Below, in pieces: positions 13,125 through 24,403 of a stretch of DNA of 64,000 nt. The DNA is from Ceratothoa steindachneri. Lineage: Eukaryota; Arthropoda; Malacostraca; Isopoda; Cymothoidae. The DNA is taken from positions 85,968,777-86,032,776 of the forward strand of contig OZ018337.1 of assembly GCA_963969495.1 (NCBI GenBank), read 5' to 3'. The translations under genes and the position numbers were made by a program. The first letter of the stretch is position 1, and every line of letters begins with the position of its first letter. Under the pieces are notes generated by a model that saw only the letters and a list, made by a program, of their open reading frames with translations, did no database searches and was not told the origin of the DNA.

Positions 13125-13370
13125 AAACCAGTAATGTCTGTTTTGCGAGATGCGGGCCTCTTGTCCTCAACAGGTCATCAGACGAAATTCGAAGGGTGGG
13201 GGGGAGATGACTTCTCCAACCTTGAGTTGAGCAAGCTATCGGGCATTTTGTCTTCGAGAGGTCAACGGTCGAACTTCGAATGTAGGGGGGAGATGACTTT
13301 TCCACACTCTGCTTGAGCGAGATAACGGGCTCTTGTCCCCAAGAGGTCACCAGAAAAACTTCGGAGGACG
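13125..13370 (+). repeat. Three 83-bp tandem units in repeat R copy 1
   Basis: Unit starts fall near 13,125, 13,205 and 13,289. Each unit contains a 'gagcgagataacgggc'-like core followed by 'cttgtcc..aagaggtca'. The same three units occur in copy 2 at about 23,575-23,830. Tandem units of this size upstream of a TATA box are typical of LTR enhancers. Confidence 0.65.
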
Positions 13371-13572
13371 GCTCCTCTACTCTTTGATCCGAAGGCGGTT
13401 AAGAAAGGATGACATTACCTCACGAGACTCTTCTCCCTGACCCGAAGATAAAGGTTTGGTTTGCACCTCGTCCGTCGCTTGTGCCGTCGCTTACACTTCT
13501 CGGGAGAGAGCTTCGTTGAATTGAACTGCTTTTGGGGCAGTGTCGTCTGACCAAATCTGTCTGTAATCATGG

Positions 13573-13590
13573 AGAGGGTGCATATATAAC
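13573..13590 (+). promoter_or_regulatory. TATA-like box in repeat R copy 1
   Basis: 'gggtgcatatataaccgg' is conserved as 'gggtgcatatatacccgg' at about 24,036-24,053 in copy 2, within a better conserved core. It is the likely core promoter if the repeat is an LTR. Confidence 0.4.
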
Positions 13591-13988
13591 CGGAGTTCTC
13601 CAAAACAGGGAGAGAGAGAGGCCTTCTCGATCCCTCGTTTTCGGGCGTGACAAACCGAGCGTCTCCTTGCGAGGAAGTGTCGTCGGCATGGATCAGCAGG
13701 TCAGACAGACGACCAGCGGCTTAAGCCATAATAGTTGTTCGCGGCGAGCCTACAAAATAGATGTGAAATCGCCCGATCCGAGGGGGAGGGAGCGAGGGAA
13801 ATCACGACTGAGGGGAGGTAGCCTCAATTTCAGGTTGATACCTCGTCTGAATTTTGCAAAGACGTGGCGGCAAGTCCAAAAAGGGTGAAGTTCGAAGAGG
13901 AAGGGGGGTGAGTAATGGCTCGCTTTCTCTCTCGAAGCAATATCTTAGGAGGTGGGGAAATAATATTATTCTAGGGGATACCTCTACA

Positions 13989-16900
13989 GACGGTATTAAA
14001 GAACAACAACAAAGAAATAAAATATTTAATTGAAAAGTTTTCACACAGTAATGGTACAAATTCAACTTTGCTACATGTGTTACCTGGCCAATAGGTTTGT
14101 CGGGCTTCTATAGTAATTGTCTAAACCCTCTATACTTTAGGATTATAAAGTTTGCATCATCAGCCTTATAAAAAGAGCTTTTAATGAGCTTTAATTTCAG
14201 ATATAGTAATCTAACGTTGTATAAAATTGAAAAAAAATGTAGTATCTTTTCAAATGTTTTCGCAGTATTTTGAATAAATATCTTTCCTACTTTCTCCCTT
14301 TCATTTTTTTATTCAATACATATTCTTTCGATATGTATTCGGGGTAAAAGTAAAATGGAAACTTTATTTTAATAAGGTCCGTTTGCATAAAAGAGCTGCT
14401 CATTATCGCAAAAATACATCCACCTAAATTATCCTAACTAAAATTAGACTTCAACCTCGAGTTTTCCTGCCTCAACTGAGATGATTGTAGGGAGAATTTG
14501 GGCACCCTCTTAATCAATATCTGTGATAAGAATAAGACAGTACTTTTGAGGACAAAGTTCAAATCAAATGGAAAGAGGAGGGTCCAGTCCTTTATTTTTC
14601 CCCCTGCTTCTTTCAGAGGGGAAAGCAACATAGTGCAATAATCAGCTTTGCGTTATAATCCATTGCGTGGGATTGAGGCTCAACTCCCTCTTCGTAATTG
14701 ATACCGAGTTGAATTAAAGGGATATGGGGGCTGTAATTGAGTGCTCTCTCGTGCTGTTATACGGCATATTTCATTTTTATTGTTCCGGTTATTCTGTTGC
14801 TTCTACACAACTTGTTATTTCCACCTTCTTTTTGTTCTACTCGAACAATAAGAATTGGCCTTAGTAGTGAAAAAATGTATAAAATGTACTAAGGAGTCTC
14901 GACAACCAACACACATTAACATAAAGCTTTTATCAACAAGTCTCAAAGAGCCTAAGGATAAATAGCAAAGTTTTATCAAAGAATGTCTAATTATGGAAAT
15001 GTTAACACAGTTAAACTGACATTCCGTTGTATAATTTAACGAGACTTTCATCTCACCCCATCTTTTTAACATATGAACCATTACTTCCACCGGTCAACAA
15101 GCAAATTAGTATATTTTAAAACGAAGGTACCTTTCATATAAGTAAGGATAATATACTTTGTAATAGAAGAACATTAGGTAAAAAGCAAATTTTTAGCCGA
15201 TAAAATAAGGAAAAAATGTGACGTGCCTTACAACTATATTGTCTCATATTGCTAAATTTCTTAAATGAAATATAACGAAAATCAATTAATTAGATACTAT
15301 TTAATTTAGCTGATTCTTATAGAGTATAACTGAATAGGACAATAGAGCTCCTTCTGTACATTTTCAGGCTGCTTTATGATTAATTATGAATTTCATCACA
15401 TATAATAGTGTAAAACCCATTAGGTCATTCCATAAGTTAAAGGGCTTGTTTACAAGCCTATAATTTTCGATTGTATTCTTAGAAAAGAGACTGACATTTG
15501 AATCTAAAATTTTGACCCTTAAAAAGAAAACTCCTTAGCGTTCTTCAAGTTTCCTGAAAGGTCGATGCCGGCTTAAAGCAGCAACCTTGAAGCTTTATTA
15601 AGTTCTTGGTTAAAATGTCTTTAGTGGAAGGATCTGCAGCTTTGTCTTCCGTACATTTTCAATTTCTTTAGGTTTACCAATGCGTTTACATTTGTTTTAT
15701 TGATGTAAAATGTAGAAAAAAATGTTAGAGCAAGAACAAACCATTTATGCGTAAGAGCATTTCAGTTGACGGCTAGTTGGAGAAAATGAAAGCTCTCGAA
15801 ATAATTTCTGAACTGCTCCTTACGTACTACATCGATCTAGAATACAGAGAGCCTTTTTATCACATCGAATTCCACTTCCTCAGGAACGATACTAGATCTT
15901 TATTTTTTGAATAGGTGATATCTAAATAATTGGACGATTTAACCGCTTAAGAACTCTTCAATTATAGTCACTTATGACTTATCTGGTGTTTTAGACCATT
16001 AAGGGGCGATTAATAGATATTTTATAATAAAAGCCATAAGGAATGGTAATTTTCACTGAAAAGTATTCCTTAACGGAAATTTTGAGGGGCTTTTGTAGTT
16101 TAAATGAAGAATTCTTATGAGAATTTTAGGTTTTGTTTGGTTTTTAAAAACGAATCCTGCTTGACGAATAAATGCCGTAAATTGTAAGGACCTTGATAAT
16201 CTTTATGAGATTTGCTGAACTATAGCGCATTAAAATGACTCTGCAAAAGAGGGCAGGAAGGTCAAATATCAGGTTGGAACGAAATCAATGTCTGATTTTA
16301 AGTTAAATATTAAAAAGAAAAACTTGTGACAATAGAAATATTCAATCATAAACATAACTTTCATTTCTCTCTAAAAACTCATTCAAACTGTCAATAAGCT
16401 TTTAAATGCCATGCTTGTAAAATATTTTAAGTTTTAATGAAAAATATGGCACAAACTCGTTTTCAACCTCTTTGTTCGATGTTAACAAAATAACATAGAG
16501 TTTGTTCTGTAATCCACTAAAACCTTGCTAATCAAAAGGAAAAAAGTCAGGAACATAAGGAAGATGAAGAAAGGTTTCCAAACTTTACTTCAATATCCAA
16601 CCATCTACTCAACATGATCATTTCGGAATGAAATCTTCCTCTCCGTTGTTTAGAAATTCTGTTTCCTCGACTGAGTTGCGAACGGCGGCGTTTAACATTA
16701 TTGATCACTTCTCATCACAGTAAAAGGACTGCCAAAATATTGAAGCTGAAAGTATCATGGAGGCAAAGGCTTACAGCAAGCAATGGGCTGTTACAGATTC
16801 ACAGTGCGGGACTCATTTTCCAAACAATGTACCCTTTCCAATCCTCTTCAGTTGAAGTAGGACAGTCGATTCGGTACCGTCAAACTGCTTCACGCCTTCC

Positions 16901-19900
16901 ATAGAGGTTGTATCAGCATAGAAATAGAATTTAATAAAATAGCTAAAATAACTATGATTACATGCGAGGGCAACCAAATTCAAATTTATGGCAGAGGAAC
17001 CAATGCCTATGCCAGAAAAGAGACAAGTACATGTGCTTCACTCCTTCTTTACTAGTTGGCTTTACTTTCTTCAATCACTTTTTCTTCATTCCCCCTATAA
17101 AGTCTATGGATTTCAAGCCAGCTCAGAGTCAATCTACCTATATTGTTCAAACATCTAAATGGGAATCATACGACACTTTTTCTTAGCAATTTTTATATTA
17201 ATATATCACGAATAAAATTTATAACTATGTTATTAAGATAATTTTTTTTATCTTTTTTATCAGTTGCTCTCAGGAGAAATGGATTATTGTCTAAGATTCA
17301 AAGTACGATTTATAGAAGTCATAATTCCTTATTCAAGCGCAATGTTTCGGTGTAATCAATTAATATTTTCATTTGCGCTTGGTGCTACTACTAAACGTTA
17401 TTGTATCCGACAGGTCCTCAGGCAACTATTCAGATGCATATACATTCCCTTGCATAGATTACTGTCCTAATTTAAATTTTTTTTATTCACTCTCAGGATT
17501 CTTCCAAATTTATTGCCTCACCTTAGCAGTTGCTTAACAAACTCTTCCTTTAATTTGATGTCAAAATCCTTACAAAGATGTCTTGGGGCATGTGGTCAAT
17601 TCTCAAATTAAAAATAGGCTCATCGTATGATAGGTTTATATATACATTACATAACTTAATTCACTTCTGACAAGGAATATTAAAATGTTTTATTGTAGTT
17701 TTGAATTCTAGCAATCGGTTATGCACATGCAACAGAAGCAATAACAAAAGAGACCCAGTGGAAACAACGCATAAAAATGTAGCGCCTCCTTTGTATCTCT
17801 TAAGCTCAGGCAATGTATTCGGCCCCTTATCCATTTTCTTCTTGATGCAAGGAAAATTACATTCATGATGGGTTTGAAATGGCAAATGGAAAGAGAACTC
17901 AAAGGAAATTTAGTACAAATTAGACTTTTGTAGTTATTCTTGTGATAATTGGTTCTAGGAGAGGAATTCTCCCCCTTTTTTTACTCCGATAGCAAAATCA
18001 TTCTTTAGTTCACAATTTCGATTACAAATAATTGTGTTTTTATGTAGTTTATAAAAGTCTTACATACAAATTTCTGCTCCCAAAAGTAATTTTACTAGGA
18101 GGCGATGTTGGATCTGTCGGAAAAACATATGATTTGTTTTGCTTTTTATTGATTTGCCAAAAACATCATAAATATTTAGTCGATTCTAACGGAATTTAAA
18201 ATGGTGATTGCAAGAGGCTATTCCGTCCCAAATGCCACCCTCTGTATCGATCAGCCCTCCAAAATTATTCGGATTTAATGTCCCTGTCCAGGATTTTGGA
18301 GTTTCCTCGGATGTAAATGGAAGGTTCCTTTTCTGTTGAATAAAAAATAAAACCTGAAAACCCCAAAACATTTTGGTCAACGTTTTAAAAAGCAGCTCAA
18401 AAAGGGATCAAATGGAAAAATATTTGGGGGCTACATAAAAAAATGGTTATTTTTTAAATTAAAAAACTATGGAGAAAAGTAATTAGGAAAAAAAAAAAAA
18501 TGAAAATTATTTATGCCTCTAAATCCCACCAAAGTTGTTCCCCTTTAAGGGTTAGTGGTAATCCTTCATTTAGCGTTACTGTTCGACCCCTCACTTTAAA
18601 ATCAGTAGTTTTTCATTTTATTAAATAATAGATACAATAAATCCTGCTTCATTCGAAAAGCTCTTTGTGTCCTTTAGGATTTCGTGATGTGTTTAAAGCA
18701 CTTTCGAAACAACCCTTTCTGATCAAGCGCTGCGTTATATGTGCACTCTTCATTCAGACTTGAAGTCTCGCTCCTACACATTAAAGCGTCTGCGCTTTTC
18801 CAGAATAATCCACCGCATTATTTTATAAGTTTTCCATCTACTCATAAACCCCCTAATGAAGGACCCATCCTTATGTTACTTTTCCTACTATACACACCAA
18901 CCCCTGCCGCCAATTTCATATAAATCGTTATTGAATTTTTAGAAAAACGACGGCCAAGTACCTATCAAGTTGAACCCTTTCCCTTTCTCCAGTCCGATGG
19001 TTATTCACCATTGAGGACTTTCGCCTTTAAATTATTCAAGTAGGCAATTACAAATATAAGTTCCAAACCCAGTGGTAATATTGATCTAATAACGGGAATG
19101 AAATTTTAACAGTTTGATATGATACTTTTTATTTATTAGATTTCACTTCCACTTTAACGACTTTCAATCATCCCTTTAAAATTGTAAGAAGTCTCCCAAA
19201 CTTATTTTCTATGGAAAACGGTAATTCAAAATCAATGATATATGAGTTTATATCCAAAGTCATTTCAATTTTGTTATATTAAGATGGCAAATTGGATAAA
19301 TTTTGAAAATTAAAGAAAAGTATGCAAATATTGGTCCAGATTCCAGGGACGTTTTGTCAAAGTTAAATAATCCGAAGAATCCTGATTCACATTAACCACA
19401 TCTACTCCGCCATTTTATAAACTTCGTATTTACTATCTCGAATTTATCTACAGAAAAAATATAAATACAACCATTTTGGTTAATTATTATTACACCTTAA
19501 TCTTGGACGTATTTCTACCAACTGTTAACTTAAGCTTCAGTTCAAATAAAAACGTCTTCTATTTAAAAAAAATTATTAAAAGCTTTAGTTTCAATGCTGC
19601 AACCAGTCAATTTCAGTCATATAAGCAACGGGGTCTGGGGGTGAATTGATTCCGTTATCGAACATAGCTGCGATTATCTACGCAGAAATGAAGAAGATGG
19701 CTAAATTACACTTCCTAAGAATAAGTGTAGACAAATTAATGTACGGCCATGGAATGTAGCAATTACTTGCCTCTGTGTGACTCAACGTTTAATGTTAGGT
19801 TCGTATTTGTGTGAATTTCTATGGCATAGCAAATAAAGAAATAAAGACCTATTTAAGAAGAATCTGCCCTACATTTTTGAGTTTAAGCAAAACAAATAGA

Positions 19901-20590
19901 CTATCATAAAATCGGTCAAAACTAATATCAAATTAGTGTTATGAATTTTATTTTTATCATAAGTAGTTAGTCTAAGCTAACCTTATTTAATGTTCCTTCA
20001 TATATAATAATTACCCATAAAAAAGAATTCATATTCGAAGTCAGCTTAAAAAATTGCATTAGTCTAGAAATTTACTTACCCAAACTTCCGAGAAAGTTCT
20101 CCAAACACAAAGGATGCCATTTTCTATATTTGAATTGATACCTTTATTCCTTTTAAGATGATGATAAGCAAAGCAAAGTAGAAAATTATTAAATATACTT
20201 CTGGAAATCCTTTCACATTGTTTTTATGAGTATTAGAAATTATCTATAGAATATTTACACACCTCTAATCTAATACTAGCGAAAGGAAGAGTTCTTTAAA
20301 ATTTTGCCTCCGGTGCATTCGATAATAAAAAAGATTAAGAAATTTGTGAAAATGCAAATCACTTTCGTTCGAGTCTCCCTCGAAAAAGTCGACTTCTCAC
20401 CGATCAAAAGCTTCTTAGCTCTTTTCTAAATGGCCTAATGATGCCTCAAGTGTAGATACACGATCAAGTATGCAAGGGTGGCATTTTATAATGTGGAACA
20501 GTGTTCAATATGTTTCATAAAGTGGAAGTGCCTGAGGGATCACTGGAGGACACCTTCATTAAAAAGCATTCCTTTAAAAGCCCGGAGGAA
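13989..20590. other. Gene-poor AT-rich interval between the two R repeats
   Basis: No gag, protease, reverse transcriptase or integrase motif was found here, so if the two R repeats are LTRs of one element its interior is decayed beyond recognition. Short frames at 14,434-14,631, 14,815-15,090, 16,701-16,904, 17,264-17,470 and 17,661-17,902 match nothing I know. A poly-A run sits at about 18,488-18,500. Confidence 0.4.
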
Positions 20591-20594
20591 GTAG

Positions 20595-20692
20595 GCCAAT
20601 GATCTTTCGAAGAAAGCTTTAAATTTTGGGAGATATAAAAGATAGTCTGTTGAAACGAAGATTTTGTTCTTGTGCAGAAATAATGTCAGGTA
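20595..20692 (+). promoter_or_regulatory. Candidate promoter with tiny first coding exon
   Basis: A CCAAT word at 20,598-20,602 and a TATA box (tataaaa, 20,634-20,640) are followed 43 bases later by an ATG (20,683). The frame ATG TCA G then runs straight into a consensus 5' splice site (G|GTAAGT, intron from 20,690). A short first exon coding two or three residues, placed about 30-45 bases after a TATA box, is common in arthropod cuticle-protein and similar genes. I could not identify a following exon, so this may be a relic or chance. Confidence 0.35.
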
Positions 20693-21299
20693 AGTTTGGC
20701 GAATAAAGTGAGTAGACAACCCTCAAAAATGGAGATGGATGTATTATGTTATTAGCTATTTTCTGTGCAAAAGGCTTTAGTAAGTTTCCTCACTTTAACA
20801 TTATGATGAGTAAGGAATACTGCAGAAGAGGGTCTTTAAGAATATCTAAAGAGTGATTGCGCGTAACTATGGCTTAGAAAGAAAATGAGTCATTCAACAT
20901 GAAAACACCACCAAAAATACATCGAAGTAAGTCTTATTCTAATATGTAGAAAGAAGCTAAAATATACAATTTGTAGTGACCATCACATTTACCTGACATC
21001 TACTCGATAGATATTCTATTCTTATGCTAAAGGTCAAGCGCTCTTAATCAATGGATTTAATGCGCCCGTTCATCGGTCATTGGATATATGTATTGATACA
21101 GCGGGCGCTTAATAAATGAGAAAGAGAGCGAAGAGGAACAGGAAATATCAAAGGAGCAAAAACAAATTAACGGGTAGATAAAAAGGAGTGAGACGTTTCG
21201 CCTGATTGAAATATAAACCCAATATTCAAGGGCTAAAAACGTCAAAAGAACCGACCACAATTTAAGGGGGTGGCTTTTTCGAGATTTTATATTAAAAAT

Positions 21300-21332
21300 A
21301 AAGTCTACATACACACATACGCATACACACAT
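21300..21332. repeat. Short CA/CATA microsatellite
   Basis: An 'acatacacacatacgcatacacacat' type run. It also forms the low-complexity N-terminus of a spurious minus-strand frame (21,057-21,332). Confidence 0.5.
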
Positions 21333-21769
21333 GTCGATTTCTTTATAATCTCTCTCTATCGCTTACCATTTCCATTACTTTCAAATGGCAACTTCATCTT
21401 GGATTGCAAAAAATAGCAAATAAATAAATCCATTTTATCCACAAAGCAAAATACAGCACTTTTATTTCCCTCCTCCTATTTCAGAAGCAGGACATCACCT
21501 GTCAAATTAATGACTAATGTATCACGCTCGCCCTATTTACCCGGTAGGTGCTGCACGGAATTCCTCATTCGCACAATCCAACACTTTCATAAGATCATCG
21601 TGAATGGAATCATTGATGTAAGTTAGACAGATCTTAAAGATCCATAATATAATAGAAAAAGTGGAAGTGTCTTTGCTTGACATTATTAGTCGCATGCGAG
21701 TCTATATCTCACTTAATCAGCTGGCAGTCGGTCGGTCAACGGTTTTTTGGGGGAGAAGGAGCATTATAA

Positions 21770-22130
21770 CGATTCAACTGATTCTAAGGAAATGTAAAAG
21801 CCTTATGTAGTTTTACATTCTATTTCTAATGATATAAATGTCAAGGTACTCCTAAGGTTAGCCCGGCAATTATCATATTTTGGCAATAAGATCCTCACTA
21901 TTGTAGCGATTCTTACGAAGTTTGAAATTTTTTTGTTTTTTTACTTTTTCTTTCGAAAGATTTAATTGCAAAAGTCCTCTCAGGTTAGCCGGGGAATTAT
22001 TTGGCAATAACATCATAACTATTTGGGCGATTCTAGCGAAATTTAAAGCCTTATGTTATTTTACATACTATTTCAAATAATTTAACTTCAAGGGACCTCC
22101 AAAGGTTACTCCACGGACTATTCAATAATT
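21770..22130 (+). repeat. Degenerate tandem repeat, three units of about 105-137 bp
   Basis: Units start at 'cgattc' near 21,770, 21,907 and 22,029. Each carries 'gaaattt/gaaatgt', 'agccttatgt(a/t)(g/t)ttttacat' (units 1 and 3), 'ggttagcc(c/g)gg(c/g)aatta' and 'ttggcaataa(g/c)atc' (units 1 and 2). No coding potential is visible. Confidence 0.6.
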
Positions 22131-23535
22131 TTAAGGTCGTAAGGTCAACCAACTTGCTACGATCTCAAAGTCCTTTGGCCAAGTATTCTTTTTGAATCGC
22201 AATTTTCAATTGAACATCAATTTCAATTTTTCATTCTGACTGATGATAGATCAGAAAATAGTCTTTTGACTGATTGATAAAAAAATGAGAAAAATTAGAT
22301 GAAATTAAACGTAAACTCGAACTCTAAATTATAAAAACACTACTTAATATAGAGGATATTAACAGGAAACATTCCACACTACTTTGAGTGAGGGAATTGA
22401 AAAGAATTTCTAAATGACAAAAATGGGGGTAAAAGTTTGCAATAAGAGGAAAGTGGCTAATAATAATTTATAGACAATTTAGAAACCTTTCAGAACAGAA
22501 TTGCATTCATCTAAGAGTTTCTTGTTCATCTCCCTGTTTATGCATATCTATAAAATTAACAAGCTTTTATCGGCATAATTTTCTGGTTTAATAGAAGGAA
22601 TTTACCCAATAATTTCATAAAATTATACAGAAAATTAGACATCAATATTTTATTAGAGTCGTCAAGAGATGCCCAATATTATTCCTAATCCCAGAGACCT
22701 CTTTTAAAAAAAGAGCATGGTAAATTTCACGTAAATATCATTGTTCTTTTATTATTATTTTCCCTACTAATATCAATAAAATAAGTGGTAAAATATTTCA
22801 AATTTATTCTAATAACTTCAAGTATATCATGGCCTGAAAATATTCTTGAGCGAAAAGAAAATTTCCTTCTTCTTTAACAGTCCATTCTATCAGCGAGTTC
22901 TATTTTAACATGTGCAATATTTTCACTTTCTTCTCTCTATTATCTGATTTCTGTTTTATTTCTTACTTAGTTAATATTCTCATGTCCTGTTTTCCATCAA
23001 GATTTTAGAAAGGAATGCAGAGCTGAATGGCAAAGTACGGCTATTGATTGAAACTGGAGAATTTGTTCCTTGTAAGAAATCACCTGCAGTCTTGATGGAA
23101 TTTTAGAAATTGAATTTTCCTTCGAATAAGGAAACAATTTAAAACGAGTAATATAATCGAAGATGTTTTTTATTCAGAAGCAAGAGAAAGACAGAAGGAC
23201 ATCGTTTACATATATATACATAGATATGAATGTCGAAGTATGGCTAAGTATACGGGAATATACGCACACAGGCTCTAAGTAACAACCGTTATTGTTTTAA
23301 GAGTGCGATTTGCATAGATAGCTGCAGCTGCGTGACCAAGGAATATTCCAAGCAAAATGACCAAAAAAAATTTTAATACACACTAAATAAAATGCAGAAA
23401 ATAAATAGGGGTATGTATATATGTACATGAATAACCAAGGTTATTAAATGGGTATTAAGGGAGATTTAGGATAGTTAGCGATATAGTTCCTTTGAACCTC
23501 GAGAGTAAAGCGGGGAGAACTTAGAACGGAGATCT
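22131..23535. other. AT-rich interval, no gene seen
   Basis: No supportable frame or repeat was found. A purine-rich run ('gagagtaaagcggggagaac', 23,501-23,520) lies just upstream of R copy 2. It has the position of a polypurine tract if that repeat is a 3' LTR. Confidence 0.35.
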
Positions 23536-24403
23536 TGGTGACCTAGATTACTCACAGGTGTAGCCGAGAACCCGAAGAGGGTGGTGCTACTTTATCCAAC
23601 TCGGATTTAGCGAGATGCGGTCCTCTTTTCCTTAAGAAGCCACCGGACGAACTTCGAATGGGGAGGTGACTTTTCCAAACTCGGATTGAGCGAGCTATAC
23701 GGCCTCTTGTCCTCAAGAGGTCACTGGTCTAAATTCGAAGGGGATGGAGATGACTTCTTCAAAATCGGATCCATCGAGCTATTGGGCCTCTTGTTCTCAT
23801 GAAGTCACCAGAAGAACTTAGGAGGACGGTTCTTCCAATCTTTGACTCGAAGGCAGGTGAGAAAGGCTGACCTTGCCTCAAGAGACTCGTCTCGCTGACC
23901 CGAAGATACGAGCGTAATGTCCAGCTCTTTCGTTGCTTGCGACCGTCACTAACCACTTCTCGTAGGAGAGCGTCGTTGAATCGAACTCCTTTTGGGGAAG
24001 CGTCGTCTAACCGAGTCTGTTGGTAATCCTTGGCAGGGTGCATATATACCCGGATTGCTACAAAACAGGAAGAGAAAGAGAGGCCTTCTAGAATCCACAT
24101 TATCGGCTGAGACAACCCAGTGTGTCCTTATGGAAAAGTGTACGAGGCCGGGATTAGTGGGTCTGACGGAAGGACCAGCGGCTGCAGTTATAAATGTTGT
24201 TCAAGGAAACATACAAACTAGATGAGTAATCTTCTGACCCGAGGGAAGGGGGAGATTAAGACGGTGGTGAGATAGCCTTTAATTTCAGGGTCATGCCTTG
24301 GTTTAAATTTTTCAGTGATCAGGGGAGTAATAGCTCGCTTTCTCCCTCGAAGTAATATCTTAGGAGATGTGGAAATACTACTAATTTAGTGGAACTCTCT
24401 ACA
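23536..24403 (+). repeat. LTR-like repeat R, copy 2
   Basis: Same-orientation copy of 13,092-13,988, 868 bases, with TG start and CA end. It keeps the three 83-bp units (about 23,575-23,830), the 'cgttgaatcgaactccttttggggaagcgtcgtc' region (two adjacent conserved words) and the TATA-like box near 24,040. Distance from copy 1 start to copy 2 end is about 11.3 kb, within the range of an LTR retrotransposon. The low identity and the lack of internal genes fit an old element or two solo LTRs equally well. Confidence 0.6.

Larger units (their letters stand above)
13092..13988 (+). repeat. LTR-like repeat R, copy 1
   Basis: An approximately 897-base block starting TGGTGACC and ending CTCTACA. It is repeated in the same orientation at 23,536-24,403 with about 75% identity. 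Inside, three tandem units of about 83 bases (about 13,125-13,370) share 'gagatgacttctcca', 'cttgtcctcaagaggtcac' and 'gaacttcgaa'-type words. About 200 bases later comes the TATA-like 'gggtgcatatataaccgg' (13,573-13,590). A TG start, CA end, upstream tandem units and a TATA box are the usual build of an LTR with U3 enhancer repeats. I see no primer-binding site after it and no target duplication around it. The 118-codon frame at 13,532-13,888 lies inside and is not matched by an equivalent frame in copy 2. Confidence 0.6.

Noticed and set aside
13532..13888. 118-codon plus-strand frame.
   Set aside because: Lies inside LTR-like repeat R; copy 2 has no equivalent frame, so it is probably non-coding.
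21057..21332. Minus-strand frame beginning MCVCVCVYVD.
   Set aside because: The start is a CA microsatellite and the rest has no recognisable domain.
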